Shown here: positions 7,816 through 16,048 of the stretch, in pieces
Layout: each line of letters starts with the position of its first letter
How positions within the stretch are numbered: the first letter of the stretch is position 1
Assembly (NCBI GenBank): GCA_041687755.1
Contig: JBDNJM010000023.1
Location: forward strand, 124,001 to 188,000
Length of the DNA: 64,000 nucleotides
Direction: 5' to 3'
DNA from: JBDNJM01 sp041687755
Lineage (GTDB): Bacteria; Planctomycetota; UBA1135; GCA-002686595
The notes under the pieces: generated by a model
Seen by the model: only the letters and a program-made list of their open reading frames with translations
Databases searched by the model: none
Told to the model about the DNA's origin: nothing
Made by a program: the position numbers and the translations under genes

Positions 7816-8445
7816 ATGCAATCCGCGATTCGACCCGAACTGGAGCTGGGGCTCCTCGTCCACACGCCGCCTGAGTGGGCCGAGCGGATGCTCGCCGAGC
7901 CCCTGGCGCTGCTGTCCGACCACGCCCAGTGCGAGCTGGGGGCGGCCAGCTCGGCCCAGGCGCTGATCCAGCGGCACCCCGAGCGCACGGCCCTCGCCGA
8001 GCGCCTGGCGCGGCTGGCGGTCGAGGAGCTGGAGCACTTTCGGACCGTGCTGAAGCTGCTGCACTCCATGGGCGGAGTCCTCGAGCGCTCGCTCACGAAC
8101 ACCTACGTCGCGAAGCTCGGCCAGGGCGCGAAGGCGACGCGCGGGGAGGGGGCGCCCGAGCTGTTGGACCGCCTGCTGGTGGCCGGGCTGATCGAGGCGC
8201 GCAGCTTTGAGCGCTTCAGCCTGCTCTGCGAGGGCGCCGGGCGCCTGGGCCTGGAGCCGCTGGAGCAGCTCTATCGCGAGCTGGGTCCCTCCGAGCGCGG
8301 ACACGCCGCGCTGTTCGTGCGCCACGCGGCCGAGTTCTTTGGCGAGCCGGTCGCTGAAGGGCGGCTGACGCGCCTGCGGGAGGTCGAGGCGGAGCTGATC
8401 TCCGCGCTCCCGTTCTCCCTGCGCGTGCACTCGGGCTGGAAGTAG
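7816..8445 (+). CDS. miaE: tRNA-(ms2io6A37) hydroxylase MiaE-like
   Basis: 209-residue diiron enzyme of the ferritin-like fold, predicted to hydroxylate the isopentenyl group of ms2i6A at tRNA position 37. The iron-ligand motifs are visible: LLSDHAQCELGAASSAQALI (first Glu about residue 43), LAVEELEHFRTVL (EExxH, about residues 75-79), and a second helix pair LIEARSFERF (Glu) with LGPSERGHAALF (ExxH). The spacing fits MiaE. Monocistronic, with a 62-bp gap to the MBOAT gene. Confidence 0.85.
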   Translation: MQSAIRPELELGLLVHTPPEWAERMLAEPLALLSDHAQCELGAASSAQALIQRHPERTALAERLARLAVEELEHFRTVLKLLHSMGGVLERSLTNTYVAKLGQGAKATRGEGAPELLDRLLVAGLIEARSFERFSLLCEGAGRLGLEPLEQLYRELGPSERGHAALFVRHAAEFFGEPVAEGRLTRLREVEAELISALPFSLRVHSGWK

Positions 8446-8507
8446 AGCGGGGCCCGCCGGCTTCCGTAGACTGATCGGAGGCCGGGCAACCCGCCCGCCT
8501 CGCCGCT

Positions 8508-9968
8508 TTGCCGTTCAACGCCAGCCTCTTCCTGTTCGGCTTCCTGCCGGCGGTGCTGCTCCTCTACCTGGGGCTCAGCTGGGCGACCCGCGCGGTCGAC
8601 CGCGACGGCACACGCTTCGGGCAGAGGCCGCGCAACGCGCTGTTGTTCGCGGCCAGCCTCGTCTTCTACGCGTTCGGCGAGGGCGAGCTCGTCCTGCTGA
8701 TGCTCGGGTCGATCCTGGGCAACTGGGGCTTGGGTCTTTGGCTGGGGAGCGCCGTGCGCACGGGCGGCGGGCGGCTGCCCCTGGCGCTGGGGATCGTGCT
8801 GAACCTGGGCCTGCTCGGCTGGTTCAAGTACGCGAACTTCTTCCTGGGGTCCTGGGTGACCGGCTGGCATGCCGTCGCGCTGCCGATCGGCATCTCGTTC
8901 TACACCTTCCAGGCGATCAGTTACCTCGTCGACGTCAAGCGCGGCGAGGCCGAGGTCCAGCGCGACCCGATCGACTTCGGGCTCTACATCTCGCTGTTCC
9001 CGCAGCTGATCGCGGGCCCGATCGTGCGCTACCACGACCTGGCGCAGCAGCTCAGCAGACGCCACCTCGACCTCGAGCTGTTCGCCAGCGGGGCCCGACG
9101 GTTCATCATCGGCCTCGCGAAGAAGGTGCTGATCGCGGACACGGCGGCGCGCACGGCGGACGCGATCTTTGGCACGAGCCCCGGCGCAGGCATCCCGCCC
9201 GGCGAGCTCAGCGTCGCCCTGGCCTGGGCCGGCACGGCCGCCTACTCGGTCCAGATCTACTTCGACTTCTCCGGGTACTCGGACATGGCGATCGGCCTCG
9301 GCCGAATGCTCGGGTTCCGGCTGCTTGAGAACTTTCGCTGGCCGTACATCTCGCGCTCGATCACGGAGTACTGGCGCCGCTGGCACATCAGCCTCTCGAC
9401 GTGGTTCCGCGACTACCTCTACATCCCGCTGGGCGGCAACCGCGGCAGCTCGCTGCGCACGTACTTCAACCTGATCGCGATCTTCCTGCTGTGCGGCCTG
9501 TGGCACGGCGCCGAGTGGACGTTCGTGGTCTGGGGCGCCTACCAAGGCTTCTTCCTCGTGATCGAGCGGCTCGGGCTGCTGAAGCTGATCGAGCGCGCCT
9601 GGCGCCCGCTCGGCCACCTGTACATGCACCTCATCCTGCTGTTCGGGTGGGTGATCTTCCGCTCGTTCGACCTGGCCCAGGCGGGGCAGTACTACCGTTC
9701 GATGTTCGGCGGCGGCACGCCCGTCAGCGCTGAGTACCTCGGGGGGCGCACACTGGACGGGCTGTTCTGGTTGGTGATGGTCGTCGGCGCGATCGCCTCG
9801 CTGCCGGTGCTGCCGGCGCTCGGGCGCTGGCGGGATCGCCTGGAGAGCCCCGCTGCGCGCCAGGCCGTGGATCTGCTCGGTACGCTGCTGCTGATTGCGC
9901 TGTTCGGGTACTCGTTGGCTACCGCGGCGGCGCAGACGCAGAGTCCCTTCATCTACTTCCGGTTCTAG
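8508..9968 (+). CDS. MBOAT-family (AlgI-like) membrane O-acyltransferase
   Basis: 486-residue polytopic membrane protein that probably moves acetyl or another acyl group across the membrane for polysaccharide modification. MBOAT hallmarks are present: YWRRWHISLSTWFRDYLYIP with His293, and LLCGLWHGAEWTFVVWG with the invariant His333. About ten hydrophobic spans. Start is TTG at 8508, which gives the family N-terminus (MPFNASLFLFGFLPAV). Two bases separate its stop from the AlgJ/AlgX-like gene, so the pair forms an operon in which this protein delivers the acyl group and the partner transfers it. No alginate or cellulose synthase genes are adjacent, so the polymer is unknown. Confidence 0.9.
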   Translation: MPFNASLFLFGFLPAVLLLYLGLSWATRAVDRDGTRFGQRPRNALLFAASLVFYAFGEGELVLLMLGSILGNWGLGLWLGSAVRTGGGRLPLALGIVLNLGLLGWFKYANFFLGSWVTGWHAVALPIGISFYTFQAISYLVDVKRGEAEVQRDPIDFGLYISLFPQLIAGPIVRYHDLAQQLSRRHLDLELFASGARRFIIGLAKKVLIADTAARTADAIFGTSPGAGIPPGELSVALAWAGTAAYSVQIYFDFSGYSDMAIGLGRMLGFRLLENFRWPYISRSITEYWRRWHISLSTWFRDYLYIPLGGNRGSSLRTYFNLIAIFLLCGLWHGAEWTFVVWGAYQGFFLVIERLGLLKLIERAWRPLGHLYMHLILLFGWVIFRSFDLAQAGQYYRSMFGGGTPVSAEYLGGRTLDGLFWLVMVVGAIASLPVLPALGRWRDRLESPAARQAVDLLGTLLLIALFGYSLATAAAQTQSPFIYFRF

Positions 9969-9970
9969 CC

Positions 9971-11476
9971 GTGTCGAACGACCAAGCCCCTAGCAGCCGC
10001 CGCCCGCGCGGGCCGGACCCCGAGCTTCCGCGCATCAAGGCCGTGGCGTTGTCCATCGCCATGCTCGGTGCGGTGGCCGCGCCCGGCGCCCGCTGGCTCG
10101 CGACCGGCGAGGCGGACGACAGCGTGCTGAAGGAGCTGCGCCCTCAAGTCCCGCTGCCGGAGGCTCCGCGCTGGGGGCAGTTGACGGAAGCCTCCTCGGA
10201 GCTCTCGGACTGGTTCGACGACCGCTTCCCCTTCCGCAGGGACCTCGTCCGGGCCCACAACACGGTCGATTGGTTCGTGCTGGGCACGACGCCCTCGAAC
10301 GCGATGCAGCGGGGCCGGGACGGCTGGCTGTTCCTCGACGGGGCCGCGATGGATGCCTACCGGGGCACCGATCCGTTCAGCGCGGAGGAAGTGGGGCGCT
10401 GGACCCGTGAGCACGCCGAGTACGCCGACTGGCTGGCGGCGCGCGACTGCCTGCACCTGTACCTGCCGGCGCCGGACAAGCAGGGCGTCTACCCCGAGTT
10501 TCTGCCGGAGTGGCTGACGGCTGAGTCCCGGCCGAACCGCACGGACCAGATTCTCGGCGCGCTGTCGGCGCTGCCGCGGACGATCGCCGTCGACGCGCGG
10601 CCGCTGTCCGAGGACCTGAAGAGCCTGGGCCACATCTACTATCCGCTCGGAACGCACTGGAGCACCGCCGGTGCCTACGCCGGCTACCAAGCGCTCGTCG
10701 CGCCGCTGGCGGAGCGCTTCCCCGCCGTGCGTCCGCTGACGCTCGAGGACCTGGACGTGGTCGGGCCCGCCGATCAGCCGGAGCAGTGGAAGGGCGACAC
10801 CTGGCTCGAGCGCTGCCAGATCGACGACCTCGTGCTCCAGGAGGCCGTGGATCTCGTGGCAAAGCGCCAGACCTACCGGATCGTGGACAGCTGGATGTCG
10901 CGGATCCAGCTGATGGACGGCATCACCCGGAACGAGCGTCGCGACCTGCCGCGCGCGCTGTTGCTGTCCGACTCCTACGGCGACGCGATCTGGTACTTCT
11001 TGGCGGACTGCTTCTCGGCCTTTCAAAAGGAGAGCGTCCTGCGCTTCGCGCCCGAGTTGGTCGAGGAACTGCGGCCGGAGGTCGTGATCCAGCTGCGCGT
11101 CGAGCGGTACCTGCAGAACCCGCTCGAGCGGCACGGGATCGCGCCGGCGTCCATCGCGGCGGCGCGGGCTTGGTTGGCCGCCGAGCCCGCGGGGGAGCCG
11201 GTTGAGGGGCGCGCCCCCGTTGGAGCCGCCGGACTCCCGACCGGGTACCGCAATCAGGGACCGGGGACGTGGTTGCGTGTCGAGCGGGAGCCGGGCGTCG
11301 CGGCCGAGTTGCAGATCGTGGCCGGGCAGCAGGAGCTGTCCGTGAGCCTGGAGACCTGGCAGCGCTGGGCGTTCGTGGACGTCTCCGGCTTCCCCCAGGA
11401 CGAGCCGATCCTGATCCGGGCCGCAAACCCGGCCGCCGAGGCCAGCGAACTCCGCGGCTGGGCCCTGCGGCGGTAG
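9971..11476 (+). CDS. AlgJ/AlgX-like SGNH-fold acetyltransferase
   Basis: 501 residues starting at GTG 9971. A membrane anchor (about residues 22-40) precedes an extracytoplasmic SGNH-hydrolase-like domain. Catalytic elements are visible: GRDGWLFLDG (start of the fold), YLPAPDKQGVYPE, YYPLGTHWSTAG with His229, and LLLSDSYGD with the putative nucleophile Ser335. The last 90 residues look like a beta-rich carbohydrate-binding appendage. It follows the MBOAT gene by 2 bp; such pairs O-acetylate exopolysaccharide outside the cell. Substrate not deducible from the window. Confidence 0.85.
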   Translation: MSNDQAPSSRRPRGPDPELPRIKAVALSIAMLGAVAAPGARWLATGEADDSVLKELRPQVPLPEAPRWGQLTEASSELSDWFDDRFPFRRDLVRAHNTVDWFVLGTTPSNAMQRGRDGWLFLDGAAMDAYRGTDPFSAEEVGRWTREHAEYADWLAARDCLHLYLPAPDKQGVYPEFLPEWLTAESRPNRTDQILGALSALPRTIAVDARPLSEDLKSLGHIYYPLGTHWSTAGAYAGYQALVAPLAERFPAVRPLTLEDLDVVGPADQPEQWKGDTWLERCQIDDLVLQEAVDLVAKRQTYRIVDSWMSRIQLMDGITRNERRDLPRALLLSDSYGDAIWYFLADCFSAFQKESVLRFAPELVEELRPEVVIQLRVERYLQNPLERHGIAPASIAAARAWLAAEPAGEPVEGRAPVGAAGLPTGYRNQGPGTWLRVEREPGVAAELQIVAGQQELSVSLETWQRWAFVDVSGFPQDEPILIRAANPAAEASELRGWALRR

Positions 11477-11488
11477 CCTGGCCTCCCG

Positions 11489-13348
11489 ATGAAATCCCTG
11501 CTCCAACGCCTGCGCTCGTACTTCGGTGCGGGCGTGTGGGACGAAGATCTCGGCCAATTGCCTTTTTGGCGCGCGGCGCCGCTGCGTCTGATCCGCGACG
11601 CGGCGTTGGTCGTGCGCGGGTACCGCGAGCACCAGCTGGGGATCCGCTCGGCCGCGCTGACCTACATCACGGTGCTGTCGCTGGTGCCGATGCTGGCGTT
11701 CGCGTTCTCGGTGGCGAAGGGCTTCGGGCTCTACGACCGGTTGATCGACGACGTCGTGATCGAGTTCCTCGACACGTACTTCGGAGAAGAGGAACCGCCG
11801 CAGGCGGAGGACGAAGTCGCAGACTTGGTTCCGGACGACCTGGAGGGCACCTTTGTCGGAGACCTGCTGGTCGATCAGATGGGCGCGGCTGAGACCGGCG
11901 CGGAGGCGGATGCGCTGGGTGAGGCGGCGGCCGCACTGGCCGATGACCCGCTAAATTCCTCGGCGTCCGGGCAGGAGCTGCCGGAGCAGCTGAGCGAGGC
12001 CGCGGCGCAGGAGGCCCTCGGGGCTGAGGGCACGGCGGAGGTCGGGCCTGAGTCTGAGACCGAGGTGCCCGCTGCGCTGGGGCAGGCTCCAGGCTTGGAT
12101 GAAGAGAGCGCGCTGAGTGCTGGGGCCGCGGCGGGCACGGATCTGGATGTAGCAGACGGGGCGAATTCCGGTGGCGCAGGTGAGTCCGACGCCGTCGTCG
12201 AGTCGACGGCCAAGGGGGAGTTCGACCCGCTTGCCGATCCGGGCGCGACCGAGGCTGTACCCGCGCAGCCGAGCCAGGTGCGCGCTGCGATCAATCAAGT
12301 GCTCGCCTTCGTCGAGAATGCAGACGTCACCTCTCTCGGGGTGACTGGCCTGATCGTCCTGTTCGCTGCGGTGCTGCGGCTCTTGGGGCAGGTCGAGGCG
12401 GCACTCAACATGATCTGGGGCATCGCGAAGCCGCGTCCCTTCCTCCGCAAGCTGACCGACTACCTCGCAATGGTGGTCGTCGCTCCGATCTTGGCCCTGA
12501 CGGCGACAGGCGCTAAGGCAAGTACGAACTCAAGCGAGCTGATGGAGGGCCTGCGCGAGCTCTGGGGTGTCGGCGGCCTGCTCGAAGCGCTGTTTTCGCT
12601 GGCGCCACTGTTCGTGATGTGGCTGGTGTTCACGCTGCTTTACCTCGTCATGCCGAATACCCGAGTGCGGCCGTTCTCGGCGATCTTGGGGGGCTTCGTT
12701 GCAGCGCTTGTGTGGTCTGGCGTGCAGGAGCTCTACGTTAAGTCGCAGGTTGGCGTGTCTTCCTACAACCAACTGTACGCCGGCTTCGCGGCCTTTCCGC
12801 TGTTCCTTCTCTGGGCCTATCTGTCCTGGCTGAGCATGCTCATCGGGGCGGAGTTCGCTCACGCCGATCAAAGTCAGGCCGCGTTCCGGCGCACCGCGAT
12901 GACGCGCAACAGCAGCGCCGCCTACTTCGAGGCCGCGATCCTGGCGGCCGTCGCGCGCATTGCGGAGCGCTTCGAGTACGGCGGCGAGCCGATCGCCTTC
13001 GGGAAGCTCGTGGACGCCGTCGAGATCCCGGAACACACCCTGCGGGACGGGTTCGATCGCCTGGTCGAGGTCGGCCTGCTGGTCGAGGCCCAGGAGTCCA
13101 CCGGACTGAGCTACGTCCTGGGTCGCGCGGCCGACCGGATCCGGGTGTACGACGTCTTGAGCGCGCTGCGCGGCAGCTACCCGACGGATTTTGCGGCGGG
13201 TCAGGTCGCGCTCGACCAGCGCGTCGCCGAGGCCGCGCGCAAGATCGAGGTGGCGCAGGCCGAGAGCGAGGCGAATCAGACCCTGCGGGAACTGGTTGCG
13301 GGACAGGACAGTCCAGAAGCGGGACAGGGACAGGAAGCCCTGGCCTGA
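11489..13348 (+). CDS. YihY/BrkB-family membrane protein with acidic insertion
   Basis: 619 residues; the family is usually 280-450. The YihY/BrkB core is split. Residues about 45-80 hold the first span with the typical LGIRSAALTYITVLSLVPML. The remaining five or so spans lie in residues 270-460, with LYVKSQVGVSSYNQLYAGFA and the FPLFLLWAYLSWLSMLIGAE signature. Between them, residues about 98-260 form an Ala/Glu/Asp/Gly/Ser-rich low-complexity insertion without hydrophobic stretches. The C-terminus (470-619) is a soluble winged-helix-like extension. The gene starts 12 bp after the AlgJ-like stop. Family function is not settled (it was once misassigned as RNase BN). Confidence 0.83.
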   Translation: MKSLLQRLRSYFGAGVWDEDLGQLPFWRAAPLRLIRDAALVVRGYREHQLGIRSAALTYITVLSLVPMLAFAFSVAKGFGLYDRLIDDVVIEFLDTYFGEEEPPQAEDEVADLVPDDLEGTFVGDLLVDQMGAAETGAEADALGEAAAALADDPLNSSASGQELPEQLSEAAAQEALGAEGTAEVGPESETEVPAALGQAPGLDEESALSAGAAAGTDLDVADGANSGGAGESDAVVESTAKGEFDPLADPGATEAVPAQPSQVRAAINQVLAFVENADVTSLGVTGLIVLFAAVLRLLGQVEAALNMIWGIAKPRPFLRKLTDYLAMVVVAPILALTATGAKASTNSSELMEGLRELWGVGGLLEALFSLAPLFVMWLVFTLLYLVMPNTRVRPFSAILGGFVAALVWSGVQELYVKSQVGVSSYNQLYAGFAAFPLFLLWAYLSWLSMLIGAEFAHADQSQAAFRRTAMTRNSSAAYFEAAILAAVARIAERFEYGGEPIAFGKLVDAVEIPEHTLRDGFDRLVEVGLLVEAQESTGLSYVLGRAADRIRVYDVLSALRGSYPTDFAAGQVALDQRVAEAARKIEVAQAESEANQTLRELVAGQDSPEAGQGQEALA

Positions 13349-13378
13349 AGGGTCTTGTGAACTCCATGCTTAACAGTC

Positions 13379-13678
13379 ATGAAGCACATCGCCTGTCGCG
13401 TCGTGGTCGAGGGTGTCGTTCAAGGAGTCGGTTTCCGTCGCAGCGCCATGGCACAGGCCAGGGCGCGCCACGTGGCCGGCTGGATTCGGAATACCGAGGA
13501 CGGCGGGGTCGAGGTTTTGGTCGAGGGCCTGCCGGCTTCGGTCCAGGGCATCGTCGCCTGGATGCACCGCGGCCCACAGGGGGCGCAGGTGACGGGCGTG
13601 CGCGTCGAGGAGTCGGCGATCTCCGGCGCGACGGCGTTCGCCAAGCGTCCGACGCTGGTCGCGGAAGCCATCGGCTGA
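13379..13678 (+). CDS. acyP: Acylphosphatase
   Basis: 99-residue cytoplasmic enzyme hydrolysing acyl phosphates. The phosphate-binding loop VVQGVGFR with catalytic Arg20, and GWIRNTEDGGVEV with catalytic Asn38, are both present at the usual 18-residue spacing. Normal family length. ATG at 13379 gives the standard N-terminus. The TGA stop (13676-13678) is also the first TGA of a dispersed repeat copy. Confidence 0.93.
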   Translation: MKHIACRVVVEGVVQGVGFRRSAMAQARARHVAGWIRNTEDGGVEVLVEGLPASVQGIVAWMHRGPQGAQVTGVRVEESAISGATAFAKRPTLVAEAIG

Positions 13679-13808
13679 GAGGCCGTGAAGAAATGGCGCC
13701 GCCTCGCCGAATGGCCTCTCCGTTGCCTTTGGGCCCATCGCCTGGAGGCGCTGGAGCGCCGAGAGCGCTCCCGGAATGCGCTGGGCGCATTGATTCACAC
13801 TTTCTGAG
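13676..13808 (+). repeat. Dispersed structured repeat, copy A
   Basis: About 133 bp. It begins with TGAGAGGCCGTGAAG, whose TGA is the acylphosphatase stop codon, and ends GATTCACACTTTCTGAGA. Stem 1 pairs GAGAGGCC (13677-13684) with GGCCTCTC (13713-13720). GGCGCTGGAGCGCC (13747-13760) forms a short second hairpin. AATGCGC-TGG-GCGCATT (from 13775) forms a 7-bp stem 3. Copies B to F elsewhere share the order of these blocks. No open reading frame or transposase; MITE-like, REP-like or 3'UTR element. Confidence 0.85.
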
Positions 13809-13881
13809 AGGCCGTGAAGAAATGGCGCCGCCTCGCCGAATGGCCTCTCCGTTGCCTTTGGGCCCATCGCCTGGAGGCGCT
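13805..13881 (+). repeat. Dispersed structured repeat, copy B (5' part)
   Basis: Direct continuation of copy A: the first 77 bp of the element are repeated without change, at a period of 129 bp, including both arms of stem 1. After 13881 the sequence diverges. Identity to copy A indicates a recent tandem duplication. Copies A and B fill most of the gap between acyP and the glycosyltransferase. Confidence 0.85.
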
Positions 13882-13964
13882 GTTGCGCAAGGCCGGGGAG
13901 CAGCAGCTCGGCCTGAGCTCAGTGCTGGAGCGCCGCCGCGTTCAGCGGTAACGGCGCGCGGTAC

Positions 13965-15116
13965 ATGCACGCGTCGGATGAGTCCGATCCCCGCAGACGT
14001 TGGCGGCGTGCGCTGATGCGGGCCGTCGGCGTCGACTACTTCCCGGCCGTGACGCACGCGCCGGGCGTCGGCCGCTTCGCGCGCGAGCTGGTGCGCGCGG
14101 CGGTGCGGCTCGAGGACCGTCCGGAGCTGGTGCTGCTGGATTGGGGCGGCGGTGAACGGTCGATCAATGAACCGGCCCTGGGGCTGGCCGGCGCCGAGGG
14201 CGTGCGCCGGGTGAGTTCCGGTCTGCCGCGGCGCGTGGGGAGCTGGCCCGGTGCGGCCGCGCTCCTGCGCCGGCGCCTCGGACGGCTCGACGCGTTCCAA
14301 GCGGTGCAGTCGGGATGGCCACCGCCGGTTGGGGCGTCGCGGGTGCTGCCGTTCTCCAGCCTGCCGGGCGAAGCCGATATCAAACGGACGCGCGCCGAAC
14401 TCGCGGGGGCGGCGCAGGTGCAGTGCTTCTCCCGGGAAGCGCGGGCGTTCCTCACGGGCGAGCTGGGGCTCGAGCCAGCGCGCTGCCACCAGGTGCCGGT
14501 CGGGGCGGAGCACTGGTGGCGTGACGCGGGCGACGACCTGCGGGCGGCGGGACCGAACGAAGAGCGACGCGCGGTGCTGGTGCTCGGTGCGGTCGACGAG
14601 GATCGTGGGCACCTCGCTGTGCTGGAGGCCTTTGAGCGGCAGTTTGAGGCCGGCACGACGGACGAGCTGATCGTCCTGGGGCGCCGCGGAAACGCGGCGG
14701 AGGAGTTCGCGAGCCGGCTGCGCTTCTCCTCGGCGCGCAGCGTCATCAACTGGATCCAGTCGCCGGTGGAGGCGGACCTGCCGCGGATCGTCTCGGAGGC
14801 CGCGGTGCTCGTGCATCTCGGCGCGAGCGACGCGACGCCGGTCACGCCACTGGAGGTCTTGCGCTTCGGACGGCCCGCGGTGTGCCTCGATCGACCCACC
14901 TATCGCGAGGCGCTCGGTGACGTCGGGCACTACGTCGAACCCGCGCGCAAGAAGCGCCAGGGCGAGCCGCTCGTGCCGGTGCTCGGCGCCGCCCTCGAGT
15001 CCGCGTTCGACGTCGAGGCGTCGGCAGCGCGCCGGGCGCGGGCGGAGCGCTTCACCTGGGAAGCCTGCGCGCGCGCGACGCTAGACGTCTGGCGCGCGGC
15101 AGCGGACGGAGCCTGA
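13965..15116 (+). CDS. Glycosyltransferase, GT4-like
   Basis: 383 residues with a two-Rossmann GT-B layout. The C-terminal half shows the nucleotide-sugar-binding pattern: VLVLGAVDEDRGHLAVLEAF, then ADLPRIVSEAAVLVHLGASD and the E...G.P motif as VTPLEVLRFGRPAVCLDRPTY. The N-terminal half has VGVDYFPAVTHAPGVGRFAREL, the usual acceptor-side Gly-rich start. ATG at 13965 is the first start; Met18 at 14016 begins the conserved part and may be the true one. Role in cell-surface glycan assembly is inferred. Its stop codon overlaps the left arm of a long inverted repeat. Confidence 0.75.
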   Translation: MHASDESDPRRRWRRALMRAVGVDYFPAVTHAPGVGRFARELVRAAVRLEDRPELVLLDWGGGERSINEPALGLAGAEGVRRVSSGLPRRVGSWPGAAALLRRRLGRLDAFQAVQSGWPPPVGASRVLPFSSLPGEADIKRTRAELAGAAQVQCFSREARAFLTGELGLEPARCHQVPVGAEHWWRDAGDDLRAAGPNEERRAVLVLGAVDEDRGHLAVLEAFERQFEAGTTDELIVLGRRGNAAEEFASRLRFSSARSVINWIQSPVEADLPRIVSEAAVLVHLGASDATPVTPLEVLRFGRPAVCLDRPTYREALGDVGHYVEPARKKRQGEPLVPVLGAALESAFDVEASAARRARAERFTWEACARATLDVWRAAADGA

Positions 15117-15254
15117 GCCTCTGGACGGGGGGAAGGATACGGTGCCAGGCACGTTTTCCCCGGTCTGGTGGGGCTTTGGTGGCATAGCCGCTGAAACCCA
15201 CCAGGCCGGAGAAAACGTGCCCGGCACCGTATCCTTCCCCCCGTCCAGAGGCTC
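15115..15254. repeat. 58-bp near-perfect inverted repeat
   Basis: Left arm 15115-15172 and right arm 15197-15254 are reverse complements at 55 of 58 positions, separated by a 24-bp spacer. The arms carry the sub-motif ATACGGTGCC(A/G)GGCACG. The left arm starts within the TGA stop of the glycosyltransferase, and the right arm ends 24 bp before the modA start. As RNA it would fold into one long hairpin. There is no T-tract, so it is not a typical intrinsic terminator. It may be a palindromic mobile or REP-type element that also insulates modABC. Confidence 0.92.
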
Positions 15255-15278
15255 TGCCGCGGGTAGAGTGGCTGGCCC

Positions 15279-16043
15279 ATGCGCCGCACTCTTGCCATCG
15301 CCCTTCTGGGTCTGCTGCCGACGGCGGGGTGTGGGGCAGACGAGGGCGCTGAGCTGCACGTGTTCGCTGCGGCCTCACTGCGTGAGCTGTCCGAGGACAT
15401 CGCGCGGACCTGGGGCGAACCTCGGGACCTCGAGCTTGTACTGAACATCGCCGGCTCGGCCACGCTCGCCCGACAGATCGAGGCCGGTGCGCGCTGGGAC
15501 GTGTTCCTGTCAGCCGACGAGGCGTCGCTCGACGCGGCGGGTTTGGATTGCGCGCGTGCACGGGCGTTCGCCAGCAATCGGCTCGTGTTGGTCGCGGGGG
15601 CCAGCGCGGACCCGCAGCTCCGCCATCCGGCCGAGCTGCCGGAACGGGTGCGGTTGCTCGCGCTCGCGGGGCCCGCGGTGCCGGCCGGGCGCTACGCGCG
15701 GGTGTTGCTCGGGCGGCTCGGCGTGCTCGAGCAACTCAAGGGGCGCATCGTGGACGCCGACGACGTGCGCGGAGCGCTCGGGCTGGTCAACGGGGGCGCC
15801 GCAGATGCGGCCTTGGTCTATGCGACCGACGCGGCGCTGCTGCGCGGCTTGCAGGTGCGCTGGCGGGCGGGGGACGGGGAACCGCCGCGGATCGAGCTGT
15901 TCGCGATTCAGCGGGTTGCCCAGCCGAGCGAGGCGTCCGGTTCCGGGGCCGAGTTGCTGGACTGGCTGCAGGGCGAGGAGTTCCGGGCCCTGGCGACCGA
16001 GCGCGGGTTCGCGCCGCCGCTCCCGGCGGGAGGCGAGCAATAG
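15279..16043 (+). CDS. modA: Molybdate ABC transporter substrate-binding protein
   Basis: 254 residues. An N-terminal signal with a possible lipobox (TAGC, Cys18) is followed by the ModA start LHVFAAASLRELSEDIA and SATLARQIEAGARWDVFLSAD, the oxyanion-binding segments. Later come NRLVLVAG and GALGLVNGGAADAALVYATDA, typical of the second lobe. It binds molybdate (or tungstate) outside the membrane. It is followed 5 bp later by the modB start and then modC, so the transporter is complete. Expression control by ModE or a riboswitch is not evident. Confidence 0.9.
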   Translation: MRRTLAIALLGLLPTAGCGADEGAELHVFAAASLRELSEDIARTWGEPRDLELVLNIAGSATLARQIEAGARWDVFLSADEASLDAAGLDCARARAFASNRLVLVAGASADPQLRHPAELPERVRLLALAGPAVPAGRYARVLLGRLGVLEQLKGRIVDADDVRGALGLVNGGAADAALVYATDAALLRGLQVRWRAGDGEPPRIELFAIQRVAQPSEASGSGAELLDWLQGEEFRALATERGFAPPLPAGGEQ

Positions 16044-16048
16044 ACGGC

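Noticed and set aside
6625..8430. 601-codon antisense frame across pduO and miaE
   Set aside because: It covers two well-supported genes on the other strand and has low-complexity Arg/Pro/Ala composition.
9965..11632. Long open frame antisense to the AlgJ-like gene
   Set aside because: Its translation is Arg/Gln/Leu/Gly-rich and without motifs, while the opposite strand encodes a clear SGNH protein. High-GC shadow frame.
15115..15254. Molybdenum-cofactor riboswitch before modA
   Set aside because: The region is one long simple hairpin, not the multi-helix Moco aptamer, and it starts on the previous gene's stop codon.
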